A DNA stretch of 64,000 nucleotides from contig CANMDE010000003.1 of assembly GCA_947496535.1 (NCBI GenBank), forward strand, positions 372,001 through 436,000, read 5' to 3'. A program made the position numbers and the translations under genes. The notes under the pieces were generated by a model, which saw only the letters and a program-made list of their open reading frames with translations, was not told the origin of the DNA and made no database searches. Below, one piece after another: positions 7,956-16,756 of the stretch (the stretch's first letter is position 1; every line of letters starts with the position of its first letter). The stretch comes from an uncultured Paracoccaceae bacterium. Its GTDB lineage: Bacteria; Pseudomonadota; Alphaproteobacteria; Rhodobacterales; Rhodobacteraceae.

Positions 7956-8828
7956 CTATGTGAACTTCCGGAACAGCTTGGTTTGGTCAAACATATCTTC
8001 TAGCCCTTCAATACGGGCCTTCGTTTGGGTCCAGTTCAACGTTTGCACCGATGAAATCATCGTTTCTAATAGCAACATTGTCGTCGTCGCACTGTCCCAC
8101 GCTGATGGCACAACGATCCGATTGCTTAGGCAAACGGTCGCCAGTTGATGCACTGGCGAACGCCACTGATCGGTTATCAGGATGATCTTGGCTCCGCGTT
8201 CGTGAGCCAGTTCCGCCAGCTTCAACGTATTGTTCTCGTACCTGCGCACATCGAAGATGACGAAAACGTCTCCTTCCTTTGCGTTAAGCAGGTAGTGCGG
8301 CCATGTGTTTGAGGTGGATTGCACGTGGGTCACGTGCGGTCGGACGACCTGCATGTGCAGGAACAGATATTCGGCCAGCGTATGCGTAATTCGCCCGCCG
8401 ACAATAAAAAGGTGACGATCCACGTCCGCAATCAGGTCACAAGCGTGGTCAAAGGCAGTGGGGTCAATCTGGCCCAGCGTGAGGCGGATGTTTTCTATCA
8501 CGGCCTCGGTAAAGCGATTGAGGATATGGCCCGAGGGTGCTGCTTCTGCCCATGTGTCATGTTTGGCGATGGGCGTTTTCACCTTAGCCTTCAGTTCCTC
8601 ACGTAGGGCGGCCTGAAATTCCGGGTAACCCTTGTAGCCAAGTTTCTGAACCATGCGGGCGACGGTTGGCACAGAAACGTCCGCATCTTTTGCAAGGGCG
8701 GTCAAGGGACCAAGGCCGGAGGCCGGATAATTTTCCAATACAGACAGTGCCAGCTGCCGCTCAGCCCGGGTCAGGTCGTCCAACATCTTGTGGATGTGAT
8801 CCGATATCGTTTGTGCAGCCTCTGCCAT
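7956..8828 (-). CDS. RpiR/MurR-family transcriptional regulator
   Basis: A 290-residue regulator with an N-terminal RpiR-type helix-turn-helix (about residues 15-80; LTALAKDADVSVPTVARMVQ) and a C-terminal SIS sugar-isomerase-like domain (about 115-260; LFIVGGRITHTLAEYL and DVFVIFDVRRYENNTL) that binds the inducer. The ATG at 8828 is chosen over the GTG at 8849 because GGAGG sits five bases ahead of it. The gene is divergent from the amidohydrolase-TRAP-ligase operon and is its probable local regulator. RpiR proteins can activate or repress and the ligands are usually phosphosugars, but Roseobacter members also control amine and organosulfonate genes, so the effector cannot be predicted. Confidence 0.85.
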   Translation of the reverse strand: MAEAAQTISDHIHKMLDDLTRAERQLALSVLENYPASGLGPLTALAKDADVSVPTVARMVQKLGYKGYPEFQAALREELKAKVKTPIAKHDTWAEAAPSGHILNRFTEAVIENIRLTLGQIDPTAFDHACDLIADVDRHLFIVGGRITHTLAEYLFLHMQVVRPHVTHVQSTSNTWPHYLLNAKEGDVFVIFDVRRYENNTLKLAELAHERGAKIILITDQWRSPVHQLATVCLSNRIVVPSAWDSATTTMLLLETMISSVQTLNWTQTKARIEGLEDMFDQTKLFRKFT

Positions 8829-8872
8829 CGTTGCCTCCATTTTATTCACAAAAATAACAGTGCAGATTGATG

Positions 8873-8902
8873 TGTGATAAATGTTTCACAATTGTGTTGA
8901 CA
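8873..8902. promoter_or_regulatory. Candidate operator and -35 element in the divergent regulator/catabolic promoter
   Basis: The 18-bp inverted repeat TGTGATAAATGTTTCACA (8873-8890) overlaps the perfect palindrome CACAATTGTG (8887-8896), which abuts a consensus -35 box TTGACA (8897-8902) reading toward the catabolic genes. A regulator bound here could block or recruit polymerase. A matching -10 box is not obvious. Confidence 0.45.
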
Positions 8903-8943
8903 TGGTTGCCATATAGCAAGCACTTTAATCAGTAGGGGTGGCC

Positions 8944-9699
8944 ATGGTGTTACATCAAGCTGATGGAAGTGTTGTTGAGGTTTCGCGTCGCGTGGCCCGT
9001 TCCGCGATTGTCCTAGTTTGTGAACATGCTAGCTTTCATATTCCCGAGGCGTTGAAGGACTTGGGGATCAGGCCCTCTGCCAGGCGCAGTCATGTGGCGT
9101 GGGACCCGGGTGCCATGGCTGTGGCCCAACGTATGTCGCAAGACCTCGATGCGGTGCTTGTTGCGTCAACCGTGTCCCGCCTTGTCTATGATTGCAATCG
9201 GCCGCCAGACGCCCCCGACGCGATGCCCGCGCGAAGCGAGGCCTACGACATTCCTGGCAATGTTGGCCTGACTGATGAAGAGAAACGCGCACGGGTTGCG
9301 CGCTACTACATGCCGTTTCGTCAAGTGCTCACGTCAGAGATTGCAAGCCGCACAAATCCTGTGATCGTGACAGTTCACAGCTTCGCGCCGATTTACAACG
9401 GCGAAAAGCGCGAAGTCGAGATCGGCATACTGCATGATCGCGACAGTGTGTTGGCGGATGCGGTGCTGCGGGTCGCCGACGGCCACAATGTGCGCCGCAA
9501 TGCCCCATACGGCCCAGAAGACGGCGTCACACACACGTTGAAAGAACATGCGATCAAGCATGGCCATCTGAATGTGATGATCGAGGTGCGGAACGATCTG
9601 ATTGCAGATGAAGCCGGACAAGCCGTCATGGCCAAGACGCTGGCAGGTTGGATCACGCGCGCGCTGGACATCTTGGGAGTCGATGCATGCAAGGCTTGA
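8944..9699 (+). CDS. N-formylglutamate amidohydrolase-family enzyme
   Basis: A 251-residue protein of the FGase family, zinc-dependent amidohydrolases that release glutamate from N-formylglutamate and relatives. Family motifs include VLVCEHASFHIP near the N-terminus, HVAWDPGA, and SRLVYDCNRPPDAP with the conserved Arg that holds the substrate carboxylates. The ATG at 8944 follows AGGGG by five bases; a GTG at 8938 is the alternative. No histidine-degradation genes are nearby. It is first in an operon with a TRAP transporter and a gamma-glutamyl ligase-like enzyme, so it may cleave a glutamyl or other N-acyl amide made by that pathway rather than act in histidine catabolism (inference). Confidence 0.85.
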   Translation: MVLHQADGSVVEVSRRVARSAIVLVCEHASFHIPEALKDLGIRPSARRSHVAWDPGAMAVAQRMSQDLDAVLVASTVSRLVYDCNRPPDAPDAMPARSEAYDIPGNVGLTDEEKRARVARYYMPFRQVLTSEIASRTNPVIVTVHSFAPIYNGEKREVEIGILHDRDSVLADAVLRVADGHNVRRNAPYGPEDGVTHTLKEHAIKHGHLNVMIEVRNDLIADEAGQAVMAKTLAGWITRALDILGVDACKA

Positions 9700-10256
9700 T
9701 GCGTAGATACATCTGCGGTGTTGATGCCGTGAACTATCGACTGGGTCGGGTGATGATGTATGGGGTATTTGTGCTTATGGGGATTTTGCTTTGGTCCTCT
9801 ATCAGCAAGACATTCTTCCTGCCTACGCTCTGGACGCTGGAAATGGCGCAATTCGTGATGGTTGGTTACTACATCTTAGGTGGGCCGTATTCCCTGCAAC
9901 TAGGGTCGAACGTGCGGATGGACCTTCTATACGGCGGCTGGTCCGTGCGGCGCAAAGCGTGGTTTGACGCGATCACTGTGCTGTTCCTGATCTTCTATCT
10001 TTGCGTGTTGATCTATGGGGCTGTCAGTTCGACAGCTTATTCCTTGGGATATTGGAAAGACGCGCCATTCTCGTTTCTTGCCGGCGTCGTCGTTGGTACC
10101 GAGGAGGTTGGTACGCTGGAAAGGTCGTCGTCCTCATGGCGCCCGTACCTTTGGCCGATCAAAGTGGTGATGATCGTTGGCTTTATTTTAATGCTGCTGC
10201 AATGCGTATCAGAGTTGTTCAAGGATGTCCTGCGTCTCAAGGGTGCTGAAATCTGA
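9687..10256 (+). CDS. TRAP transporter small permease (DctQ type)
   Basis: A 189-residue membrane protein with four hydrophobic segments, the size and layout of DctQ subunits. It partners the large permease encoded next and couples solute uptake to a sodium gradient. The ATG at 9687 (MQGLMRRYICG) is chosen as it overlaps the amidohydrolase stop; the longer frame from 9648 would overlap it by 52 bases. The stop overlaps the next start by one base. The loop before the last helix (ERSSSSWRPYLWPIK) is common in DctQ proteins. Confidence 0.88.
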   Translation: MQGLMRRYICGVDAVNYRLGRVMMYGVFVLMGILLWSSISKTFFLPTLWTLEMAQFVMVGYYILGGPYSLQLGSNVRMDLLYGGWSVRRKAWFDAITVLFLIFYLCVLIYGAVSSTAYSLGYWKDAPFSFLAGVVVGTEEVGTLERSSSSWRPYLWPIKVVMIVGFILMLLQCVSELFKDVLRLKGAEI

Positions 10257-11581
10257 TGCCTTATGAGATGATTGCGACCCTCATGTTCTCGACCATGATG
10301 CTGATGCTGCTGACCGGGCAGCGGGTGTTTGGGGCGATCGGGTTTGTGGCTGTTGTCGCGGCCTTGCTGCTATGGGGAGACAAAGGTGGATATGACATTG
10401 GTTTTGCCGCGGCAATGAAGCTGATGAAATGGTACCCGCTGCTGACGCTGCCGATGTTCATCTTTATGGGGTATGTGCTGAGCGAATCCAAAATCGCCGA
10501 TGACCTTTACAAGATGTTCCACGTTTGGATGGGTGGCCTGCGAGGCGGGCTTGCCATCGGAACAATCGGATTGATGGTGCTGATTTCGGCCATGAACGGC
10601 CTTAGCGTCGCGGGCATGGCGATCGGGGCCACCATCGCGCTGCCAGAGCTGCTGAAACGCGGGTACGACAAGCGCATGGTGACAGGTGTCATTCAGGCTG
10701 GATCGTCACTGGGCATTCTGGTGCCGCCGTCTGTCGTCCTTGTGCTTTACGCGATGATCGCGCGACAGCCGGTGGGACAGCTTTGGCTGGCAGGTGTCAT
10801 CCCTGGGCTGATGATGGCGGCACTTTTTATCCTCTACATCGTTATCCGCTGCTGGAAGAACCCCGAACTCGGGCCTGCCCTGGACCCGCAAGAGCGTGAT
10901 CTGCCGATGGCCGAAAAGCTGCGTCTACTGCGCGCAGGCCTGCTGCCTTTGGTGATCTTCGCGGTGATGATGGTACCATTTGTAAAAGGCTGGACGTCGC
11001 TGGTTGAAGCCTCTGCCGTCGGTGCAGCCACAGCCTTTCTGGCAGCCGTGTTCAAGGGCCGCATGACGCGGGAAGTGTTTGAAAATTCTGTCCGCAATAC
11101 GCTGGGCATCACATGTATGTTCATGTGGATTATTCTCGCGGCACTTGCTTTTGGCGCGGTGTTTGATGGGCTGGGCGCTGTCAAAGCCATCGAAAGCCTG
11201 TTCACGGAACGCCTAGGCCTGAACCCGTGGGTGATCCTTATCCTGATGCAGCTTTCGTTTATCTTGATGGGAACCTTTCTGGATGACACGGCGATGCTGG
11301 TCATCGTTGCCCCGCTCTATGTGCCGCTGGTGGGCGCGCTGGGTTTCGATCTAATCTGGTACGGTATCCTCTACACTATCACCTGCCAGATCGCCTACAT
11401 GACGCCGCCCTTCGGATATAACCTGTTCCTGATGCGGGCGATGGCCCCGCCAGAGATCAGTATCCAAGACATCTACCGGTCCATCGGGCCATTTGTGCTG
11501 GTGATGATTGGGGCGCTCATCCTCGTGATGGTGTTCCCGCAACTGGCACTTTGGCTGCCCAATTATGTTTATGGAAATTAA
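10256..11581 (+). CDS. TRAP transporter large permease (DctM type)
   Basis: A 441-residue polytopic inner-membrane protein of the DctM family, with about twelve hydrophobic segments and the conserved glycine- and proline-rich hairpin IQAGSSLGILVPPSVVLVLY. It forms the elevator-type translocation unit with the small permease, receiving ligand from the periplasmic binding protein encoded next. It starts within the stop codon of the small permease (TGATG), showing coupling. The substrate cannot be read from the permease; the cluster context points to a nitrogen-containing organic acid or alcohol. Confidence 0.9.
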   Translation: MPYEMIATLMFSTMMLMLLTGQRVFGAIGFVAVVAALLLWGDKGGYDIGFAAAMKLMKWYPLLTLPMFIFMGYVLSESKIADDLYKMFHVWMGGLRGGLAIGTIGLMVLISAMNGLSVAGMAIGATIALPELLKRGYDKRMVTGVIQAGSSLGILVPPSVVLVLYAMIARQPVGQLWLAGVIPGLMMAALFILYIVIRCWKNPELGPALDPQERDLPMAEKLRLLRAGLLPLVIFAVMMVPFVKGWTSLVEASAVGAATAFLAAVFKGRMTREVFENSVRNTLGITCMFMWIILAALAFGAVFDGLGAVKAIESLFTERLGLNPWVILILMQLSFILMGTFLDDTAMLVIVAPLYVPLVGALGFDLIWYGILYTITCQIAYMTPPFGYNLFLMRAMAPPEISIQDIYRSIGPFVLVMIGALILVMVFPQLALWLPNYVYGN

Positions 11582-11627
11582 AGCAAAGAACTCCGCTAAC
11601 GGGGCCCAATCAAACAAGGAGAGTATC

Positions 11628-12665
11628 ATGACCACAAGACGTAATTTTATTCGGAAGGCAGGCCTTGTAGGGGCCGCGACGTTGGCGGCACCTTCGATTG
11701 CCCGTGCACAAGAAGCGATCAAATGGCGCTTTCAGACCTATGCGGGTTCGGCCCTTGGCGAACATGTGACCAAGCCGGTCATCGACTATATCAACACAGC
11801 TGCCAATGGTGAGTTGGAGGTTGAACTGTTCTATGCCGACCAAATCGTCCCAACCGGTGAGCTGTTTCAGGCCTTGCAGAGGGGTACGATTGACGGCGTG
11901 CATTCCGACGACGATTCAATGGCGTCACCCACACCCTTGCAGCAGTTTGGCGGGTATTTCCCGTTTGCGACCAAGCACATTCTCGACGTGCCTGCGCTGT
12001 TCAACCAGTACGGCCTGAAGGAAATCTGGGAAGAAGAGTACGCCAAGGTTGGTGTCAAATGGTTGTCGGCTGCGGGACAAGACCCCTGCAACTTCAACAC
12101 GACCAAAGAGATCACCAGCGTGGCTGATCTTGATGGTCTGCGGCTGTATACCTTCCCAACGGCCGGCCGGTTCCTGACACAGTTTGGCGTTGTTCCAGTG
12201 AATATCCCCTACGAGGACGCCGAAGTTGCCGTGCAAACAGGCGAGCTGGACGGCATGGCATGGTCCGGTATCACCGAGGATTACACAGTCGGGTGGGCTG
12301 ACGTGACCGACTACTTCCTGACCAACAATATCTCTGGCGCATGGATCGGATCTTGGTTCGTGAACGAGGAACGCTGGGCCGATCTGCCAGAGCATCTCAA
12401 AGCCATCGTGATGGCCGCAACTGAAGCTGGACACACTTATCGCAATCAGTGGTACTGGGGCGGTGAAGCGGCACTGCGCGCCAATGGCGATAAGCTGCAA
12501 CTGCGGTCGGTTCCTGCGAACGAATGGGCCGAGGTCGAAAACGCCGCCAAGGAGTTCTGGGAAGAAGTGGCGCAGGAAGGCGAAGTACACCAGAAGATCG
12601 TCAACATCTTCAAAGAGTATAACGCCGTCATCAATCAGGCCGGTGCCCCTTACAATTTCGAGTAA
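11628..12665 (+). CDS. TRAP transporter periplasmic substrate-binding protein (DctP type)
   Basis: A 345-residue extracytoplasmic binding protein. The N-terminus TTRRNFIRKAGLVGAAT is a twin-arginine signal followed by a hydrophobic stretch and a SIARA cleavage site, so it is likely exported folded by Tat. The ATG at 11628 is chosen because AAGGAG sits a few bases upstream and the signal begins directly after. The mature part is DctP-like, with a conserved Arg-bearing segment (GLRLYTFPTAGRFL) expected to bind a carboxylate. It may therefore recognise an acid. It is third in the TRAP set and is followed by a hairpin before the ligase gene. Confidence 0.88.
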   Translation: MTTRRNFIRKAGLVGAATLAAPSIARAQEAIKWRFQTYAGSALGEHVTKPVIDYINTAANGELEVELFYADQIVPTGELFQALQRGTIDGVHSDDDSMASPTPLQQFGGYFPFATKHILDVPALFNQYGLKEIWEEEYAKVGVKWLSAAGQDPCNFNTTKEITSVADLDGLRLYTFPTAGRFLTQFGVVPVNIPYEDAEVAVQTGELDGMAWSGITEDYTVGWADVTDYFLTNNISGAWIGSWFVNEERWADLPEHLKAIVMAATEAGHTYRNQWYWGGEAALRANGDKLQLRSVPANEWAEVENAAKEFWEEVAQEGEVHQKIVNIFKEYNAVINQAGAPYNFE

Positions 12666-12683
12666 GGCACCGCAGAAAAAATC

Positions 12684-12714
12684 AAACCATCCCGCATTGC
12701 GCGCGGGGTGGTTT
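12684..12714 (+). terminator. Intercistronic hairpin between the TRAP genes and the ligase gene
   Basis: AAACCATCCCGC (12684-12695) pairs with GCGGGGTGGTTT (12703-12714) over 12 bp including one G-T pair. Only three T follow, so termination is probably partial. It may instead protect the upstream mRNA from decay. Confidence 0.55.
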
Positions 12715-12737
12715 CAACGCGCATAAGGACAGAGATC

Positions 12738-14102
12738 ATGGCTGGCAATCTCACGTTTGAGGCACTCGAAGCGGCTGTCAAAGACGGTTCTATCGACACG
12801 GTCCTGACCTGTTTTCCTGACATGCAGGGCCGCTTGATGGGCAAACGCTTTCATGGCGTGAATTTTGTTGAGACGTCTTTCAAGGAAACGCACTGCTGTA
12901 ACTATCTGCTGGCCACTGACCTGGAAATGGCCACGCCCGAAGGCTACGCCGCGAGCAGCTGGGAAAAGGGCTATGGCGATTATATCATGGCGCCCGACCT
13001 GACCACGATCCGCGTATTGCCGTGGCTTGAAGGTACGGCGATGGTTCTGTGTGATATTCTTGATCACCACACCCATGCACCCGTGCCCCATGCCCCGCGT
13101 CAGATGCTGAAAAAGCAGATTACCAGACTGAAGGAACTTGGCTTCGACGCGATGATGGCGACCGAGCTGGAGTTCTTTCTGTTCGAGGGATCTTTTGACG
13201 ATATCCGCAAGAACGGCTTCCGCGATCTGACCCCGATCAGTGGGTATAACGAAGACTACCACATCCTGCAGACCACTAAGGAAGAGGGCGTGATGCGCCC
13301 GATCCGCAATCATTTGTATGGTGCGGGTCTGCCCATTGAGAATTCCAAGGGAGAGGCCGAGACCGGTCAGGAAGAGCTGAATATCCGCTACGCCGATGCC
13401 CTTGACTGTGCAGATCACCACACGATTGCAAAGAACGCGATCAAGGAAATTGCCTGGCAGCAGGGCCATGCTGCGACGTTTCTGCCGAAGTGGGATCATA
13501 CGAAGGTGGGCAGTTCATCCCACGTTCATCAGTCGCTTTGGAAAGATGGCGCGCCTGCATTTTATGACGCTGATGCTGACCTCGGCATGTCTGATCTGAT
13601 GCGACATTACATGGCCGGATTGATCGCTTATGCCCCTGATTACACGTTCTTTCTGGCTCCCTACATCAACAGCTACAAGCGTTTCGCGAAAGGCACTTTT
13701 GCTCCGACCAAAACGGTTTGGTCCGTGGACAACCGCACCGCTGGCTTCCGTTTGTGTGGCGATGGTACCAAAGGGATCCGCGCTGAATGCCGGATCGGCG
13801 GCTCGGATCTCAACCCATATCTGGCACAGGCTGCAATGCTGGCTGCAGGGATAAAAGGGATTGAGGATAAGATGGAATTAGCTCCGCCGACCAAGGGCGA
13901 CGTTTATGAGGACGCCAAGGCGCAGGACATTCCGCAGACACTGCGCGCGGCAACCGAGACATTGCGCAACTCTGCGGTGTTGCGCGAGGCAATGGGCGAC
14001 GATGTGGTCGACCACTACACCCGCTGCGCCGAATGGGAACAAGAAGAATTCGACCGCGTTGTGACCGATTGGGAAATCGCGCGCGGTTTTGAAAGGGCAT
14101 AA
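12738..14102 (+). CDS. Glutamine synthetase-family gamma-glutamyl ligase (PuuA/GlnA-like)
   Basis: A 454-residue member of the glutamine synthetase fold. An N-terminal beta-grasp part contains DMQGRLMGKRF. The catalytic domain contains TELEFFLF (metal ligands), KVGSSSHVHQSLW and NRTAGFRLCGDG with the substrate-binding arginines. The family includes PuuA (gamma-glutamylputrescine), GmaS, IpuC and ethanolamine ligases, which join glutamate to an amine using ATP. Neighbours make this more likely than nitrogen assimilation: aldehyde and alcohol dehydrogenases follow directly, and no glnB is present. The start at 12738 (MAGNLTFEAL) gives a normal family N-terminus, although the ribosome site is weak. 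The amine acted on is unknown. Confidence 0.85.
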   Translation: MAGNLTFEALEAAVKDGSIDTVLTCFPDMQGRLMGKRFHGVNFVETSFKETHCCNYLLATDLEMATPEGYAASSWEKGYGDYIMAPDLTTIRVLPWLEGTAMVLCDILDHHTHAPVPHAPRQMLKKQITRLKELGFDAMMATELEFFLFEGSFDDIRKNGFRDLTPISGYNEDYHILQTTKEEGVMRPIRNHLYGAGLPIENSKGEAETGQEELNIRYADALDCADHHTIAKNAIKEIAWQQGHAATFLPKWDHTKVGSSSHVHQSLWKDGAPAFYDADADLGMSDLMRHYMAGLIAYAPDYTFFLAPYINSYKRFAKGTFAPTKTVWSVDNRTAGFRLCGDGTKGIRAECRIGGSDLNPYLAQAAMLAAGIKGIEDKMELAPPTKGDVYEDAKAQDIPQTLRAATETLRNSAVLREAMGDDVVDHYTRCAEWEQEEFDRVVTDWEIARGFERA

Positions 14103-14104
14103 AG

Positions 14105-15472
14105 ATGATCCGTTGTTTGTCCCCCATTGATGGGTCCGTTTACGCAGAACGCCCCACTTTATCTGCCGAGGATGCCAAAGCTGCCGTGGCGCGTGCAAAG
14201 GCTGCGCAAGCTGGCTGGGCGGCACTGCCGTTGAAAGACCGGATTGCACGGGTGCAGGCCGGTGTCGCAAATGTTGGTACAATGAATGATGAGATCGTGC
14301 CGGAACTGGCCCATCAGATGGGCCGGCCCATTCGATACGGCGGTGAGTTTGGTGGGTTCAACGAGCGCGCCAGCTACATGGCCGAAATCGCCAAAGATGC
14401 TTTGGCCGATATCGTGATTGAGGATAGCGACGCCTTTCGCCGCGTAATCAAACGCGTCCCACACGGTGTCGTGCTGGTCGTGGCCCCATGGAACTATCCC
14501 TATATGACAGCCATCAACACGGTTGCCCCGGCCCTGATTGCCGGCAATACCGTGATGCTGAAACACGCGAGCCAGACACCCTTGGTGGGCGAGCGGATGG
14601 CACAGGCGTTTCATGCAGCGGGCGTGCCGGAAGACGTGTTTCAGAATGTGTTTCTGGATCACCAGACGACCTCTGATCTGATTGCCGCAAAGTCCTTTGG
14701 CTTTGTGAATTTCACGGGCTCTGTCGGCGGCGGTCAGGCGATCGAGCAAGCTGCGGCAGGCACATTCACCGGCGTGGGGCTAGAGTTGGGTGGCAAAGAC
14801 CCTGGCTATGTTTGCGATGACGCAAATCTGGACGCAGCCGTGGATACGTTGATTGATGGCGCGATGTTCAATTCTGGCCAGTGCTGCTGTGGGATTGAAC
14901 GGATTTACGTGGCCGAAAAACACTTTGACGCTTTTGTTGAAAAGGCGGTGGTAATTGTCAGGGGGTATAAGTTGGGCAATCCCCTGGACCCGGAGACGAC
15001 GCTGGGACCGATGGCGCACAAGCGTTTTGCCGATGAAGTGCGGGCGCAAACAGCGGAGGCGATTGCGGACGGGGCCAAGGCCCACATCGCGACGTTCCCG
15101 CAGGATGATGGCGGTGCTTACCTGACCCCTCAGATACTTACCAATGTGACCCATGACATGCGGGTAATGCGTGATGAAAGCTTTGGTCCGGTCGTGGGGA
15201 TTATGCCTGTGAAGGATGACGCTGAGGCGATCCGGCTGATGAACGACAGCCACTTTGGCCTGACCGCGTCGGTCTGGACGGGCGATGTGGCCCGCGCCGA
15301 GGTAATCGCTGATCAGATCGAAACCGGCACAGTGTTTATGAACCGTGCTGACTATCTTGATCCGGGCCTATGCTGGACCGGCTGCAAAGACACTGGTCGG
15401 GGCGGAGGTCTTTCGCTGATTGGGTACCATAACCTGACCCGTCCCAAATCCTATCACTTGAAGAAAGCCTAA
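14105..15472 (+). CDS. NAD(P)-dependent aldehyde dehydrogenase
   Basis: A 455-residue aldehyde dehydrogenase. The motif FNSGQCC places the catalytic cysteine at C261, inside an unusual run of three Cys (260-262). The general base is expected in LELGGKDPGYV, and the cofactor segment VAPWNYPYMTAINTVAPALIAGN is present. It would oxidise an aldehyde to an acid. It begins two bases after the ligase stop and ends three bases before the alcohol dehydrogenase start, so the three are one transcript. In the Puu pathway the equivalent enzyme oxidises gamma-glutamyl-aminoaldehyde; a similar substrate is inferred here. Confidence 0.9.
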   Translation: MIRCLSPIDGSVYAERPTLSAEDAKAAVARAKAAQAGWAALPLKDRIARVQAGVANVGTMNDEIVPELAHQMGRPIRYGGEFGGFNERASYMAEIAKDALADIVIEDSDAFRRVIKRVPHGVVLVVAPWNYPYMTAINTVAPALIAGNTVMLKHASQTPLVGERMAQAFHAAGVPEDVFQNVFLDHQTTSDLIAAKSFGFVNFTGSVGGGQAIEQAAAGTFTGVGLELGGKDPGYVCDDANLDAAVDTLIDGAMFNSGQCCCGIERIYVAEKHFDAFVEKAVVIVRGYKLGNPLDPETTLGPMAHKRFADEVRAQTAEAIADGAKAHIATFPQDDGGAYLTPQILTNVTHDMRVMRDESFGPVVGIMPVKDDAEAIRLMNDSHFGLTASVWTGDVARAEVIADQIETGTVFMNRADYLDPGLCWTGCKDTGRGGGLSLIGYHNLTRPKSYHLKKA

Positions 15473-15475
15473 GAC

Positions 15476-16621
15476 ATGTCATTGACCGCCAATTGGTCCT
15501 ATCCAACCGCTATCCGTTTCGGCGCTGGCCGCATTTCTGAGATCGCAGATGCCTGCCGCGCCTCTGGTATTACGAAGCCACTGCTGATCACGGATCGCGG
15601 ATTGGCGAATATGGACATCACGGTAAAGACGTTGGACTTGTTAGAGGCGGCGGGCCTTGGCCGCGCAATCTTTGCGGATGTGGATCCGAACCCGAACGAG
15701 AAGAACGCCGCTGCTGGCGTTCAGGCTTACAAAGATGGTGGTCACGACGGGGTTGTCGCCTTTGGTGGCGGTTCCGGTCTTGATCTGGGCAAACTGGTGG
15801 CCTTCCTTGCGGGTCAGACTCGGCCCTTGTGGGATTTTGAGGACGTTGGCGATTGGTGGACCCGTGCGGATGCGGATGCCATCGCCCCGATTGTGGCTGT
15901 TCCGACGACCGCTGGAACAGGTTCCGAGGTGGGGCGCGCATCCGTCATCACCAATTCTGAGACAGAAGAAAAGAAGATCATCTTTCACCCGAAATTTCTG
16001 CCGACGATCGTGATCTGCGACCCCGAACTGACGGTCGGCATGCCGAAGTCTATCACGGCTGGCACCGGCCTTGACGCCTTCGCCCATTGTGTCGAAGCGT
16101 TCTGTTCGCCCCATTACCACCCCATGTCGCAAGGCATGGCGCTGGAGGGAATGCGTCTGGTGAAAGAGTATCTGCCGCGGGCCTTTGCAGACGGAACCGA
16201 TTTGGAAGCGCGCGCTCAGATGATGTCAGCAGCAGCGATGGGGGCGACGGCATTTCAAAAGGGGCTGGGTGCAATCCACGCGCTGTCACATCCGATTGGC
16301 GCGATGTATCACACACATCACGGGACAACGAACGCGGTCTGTATGCCTGCTGTGTTGCAGTTCAACAAACCTGCAATTGAAGACATCATGACACAGGCGG
16401 CCAGTTACCTTGGGATTGCGGGCGGCTTTGATGGATTTTGCGCCTATGTGGACGACCTGAATGCATCGCTGGGCATTCCTAAAACGCTAACCACACTTGG
16501 TGTCACTGATCCCGATATCGACCGCATTGTTGCGGGCGCGTTGAGCGACCCCAGTACAGGTGGCAATCCTGTGGAAATGACCAAAGAAAATACGCGAGAA
16601 CTGCTACTGAAAATAATTTAA
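15476..16621 (+). CDS. Iron-containing alcohol dehydrogenase
   Basis: A 381-residue group III (Fe-type) alcohol dehydrogenase. The nucleotide-binding motif GGGSGLDLGK and the segment PTTAGTGSEVGRASVI are followed by the metal ligands in GLDAFAHCVEAF and in HALSHPIGAMYHTHHGTTNA. It probably interconverts an alcohol and an aldehyde with NAD(P). It is the last of the tight ligase-ALDH-ADH trio, suggesting the aldehyde used by the ALDH is made here from an alcohol rather than by an amine oxidase as in the Puu pathway. The exact alcohol is not known. A 135-bp gap with no clear terminator separates it from the ABC transporter genes. Confidence 0.9.
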   Translation: MSLTANWSYPTAIRFGAGRISEIADACRASGITKPLLITDRGLANMDITVKTLDLLEAAGLGRAIFADVDPNPNEKNAAAGVQAYKDGGHDGVVAFGGGSGLDLGKLVAFLAGQTRPLWDFEDVGDWWTRADADAIAPIVAVPTTAGTGSEVGRASVITNSETEEKKIIFHPKFLPTIVICDPELTVGMPKSITAGTGLDAFAHCVEAFCSPHYHPMSQGMALEGMRLVKEYLPRAFADGTDLEARAQMMSAAAMGATAFQKGLGAIHALSHPIGAMYHTHHGTTNAVCMPAVLQFNKPAIEDIMTQAASYLGIAGGFDGFCAYVDDLNASLGIPKTLTTLGVTDPDIDRIVAGALSDPSTGGNPVEMTKENTRELLLKII

Positions 16622-16756
16622 GTATTTGAAACGTATAAACATTAGCGGCTCGTTCCGTTGATCGGACATAGACACAAAGGAAAAGCTCTGACTTAATACG
16701 GTTACAAAATGCTAATCTATAACACCACGCCGACCATCCAATAGGGGAAGAGTTTT

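Noticed and set aside
7605..8003. Open frame of 132 codons after znuA
   Set aside because: It crosses the paired palindromes and runs antisense into the regulator gene; no family resemblance.
8873..8890. A CRP binding site
   Set aside because: TGTGA...TCACA has an 8-bp spacer rather than the usual 6, and overlaps a second palindrome next to a RpiR-type gene; a local operator is more likely.
12738..14102. Housekeeping glutamine synthetase GlnA
   Set aside because: No glnB beside it, and catabolic dehydrogenases follow directly; the gamma-glutamyl ligase branch is more likely.
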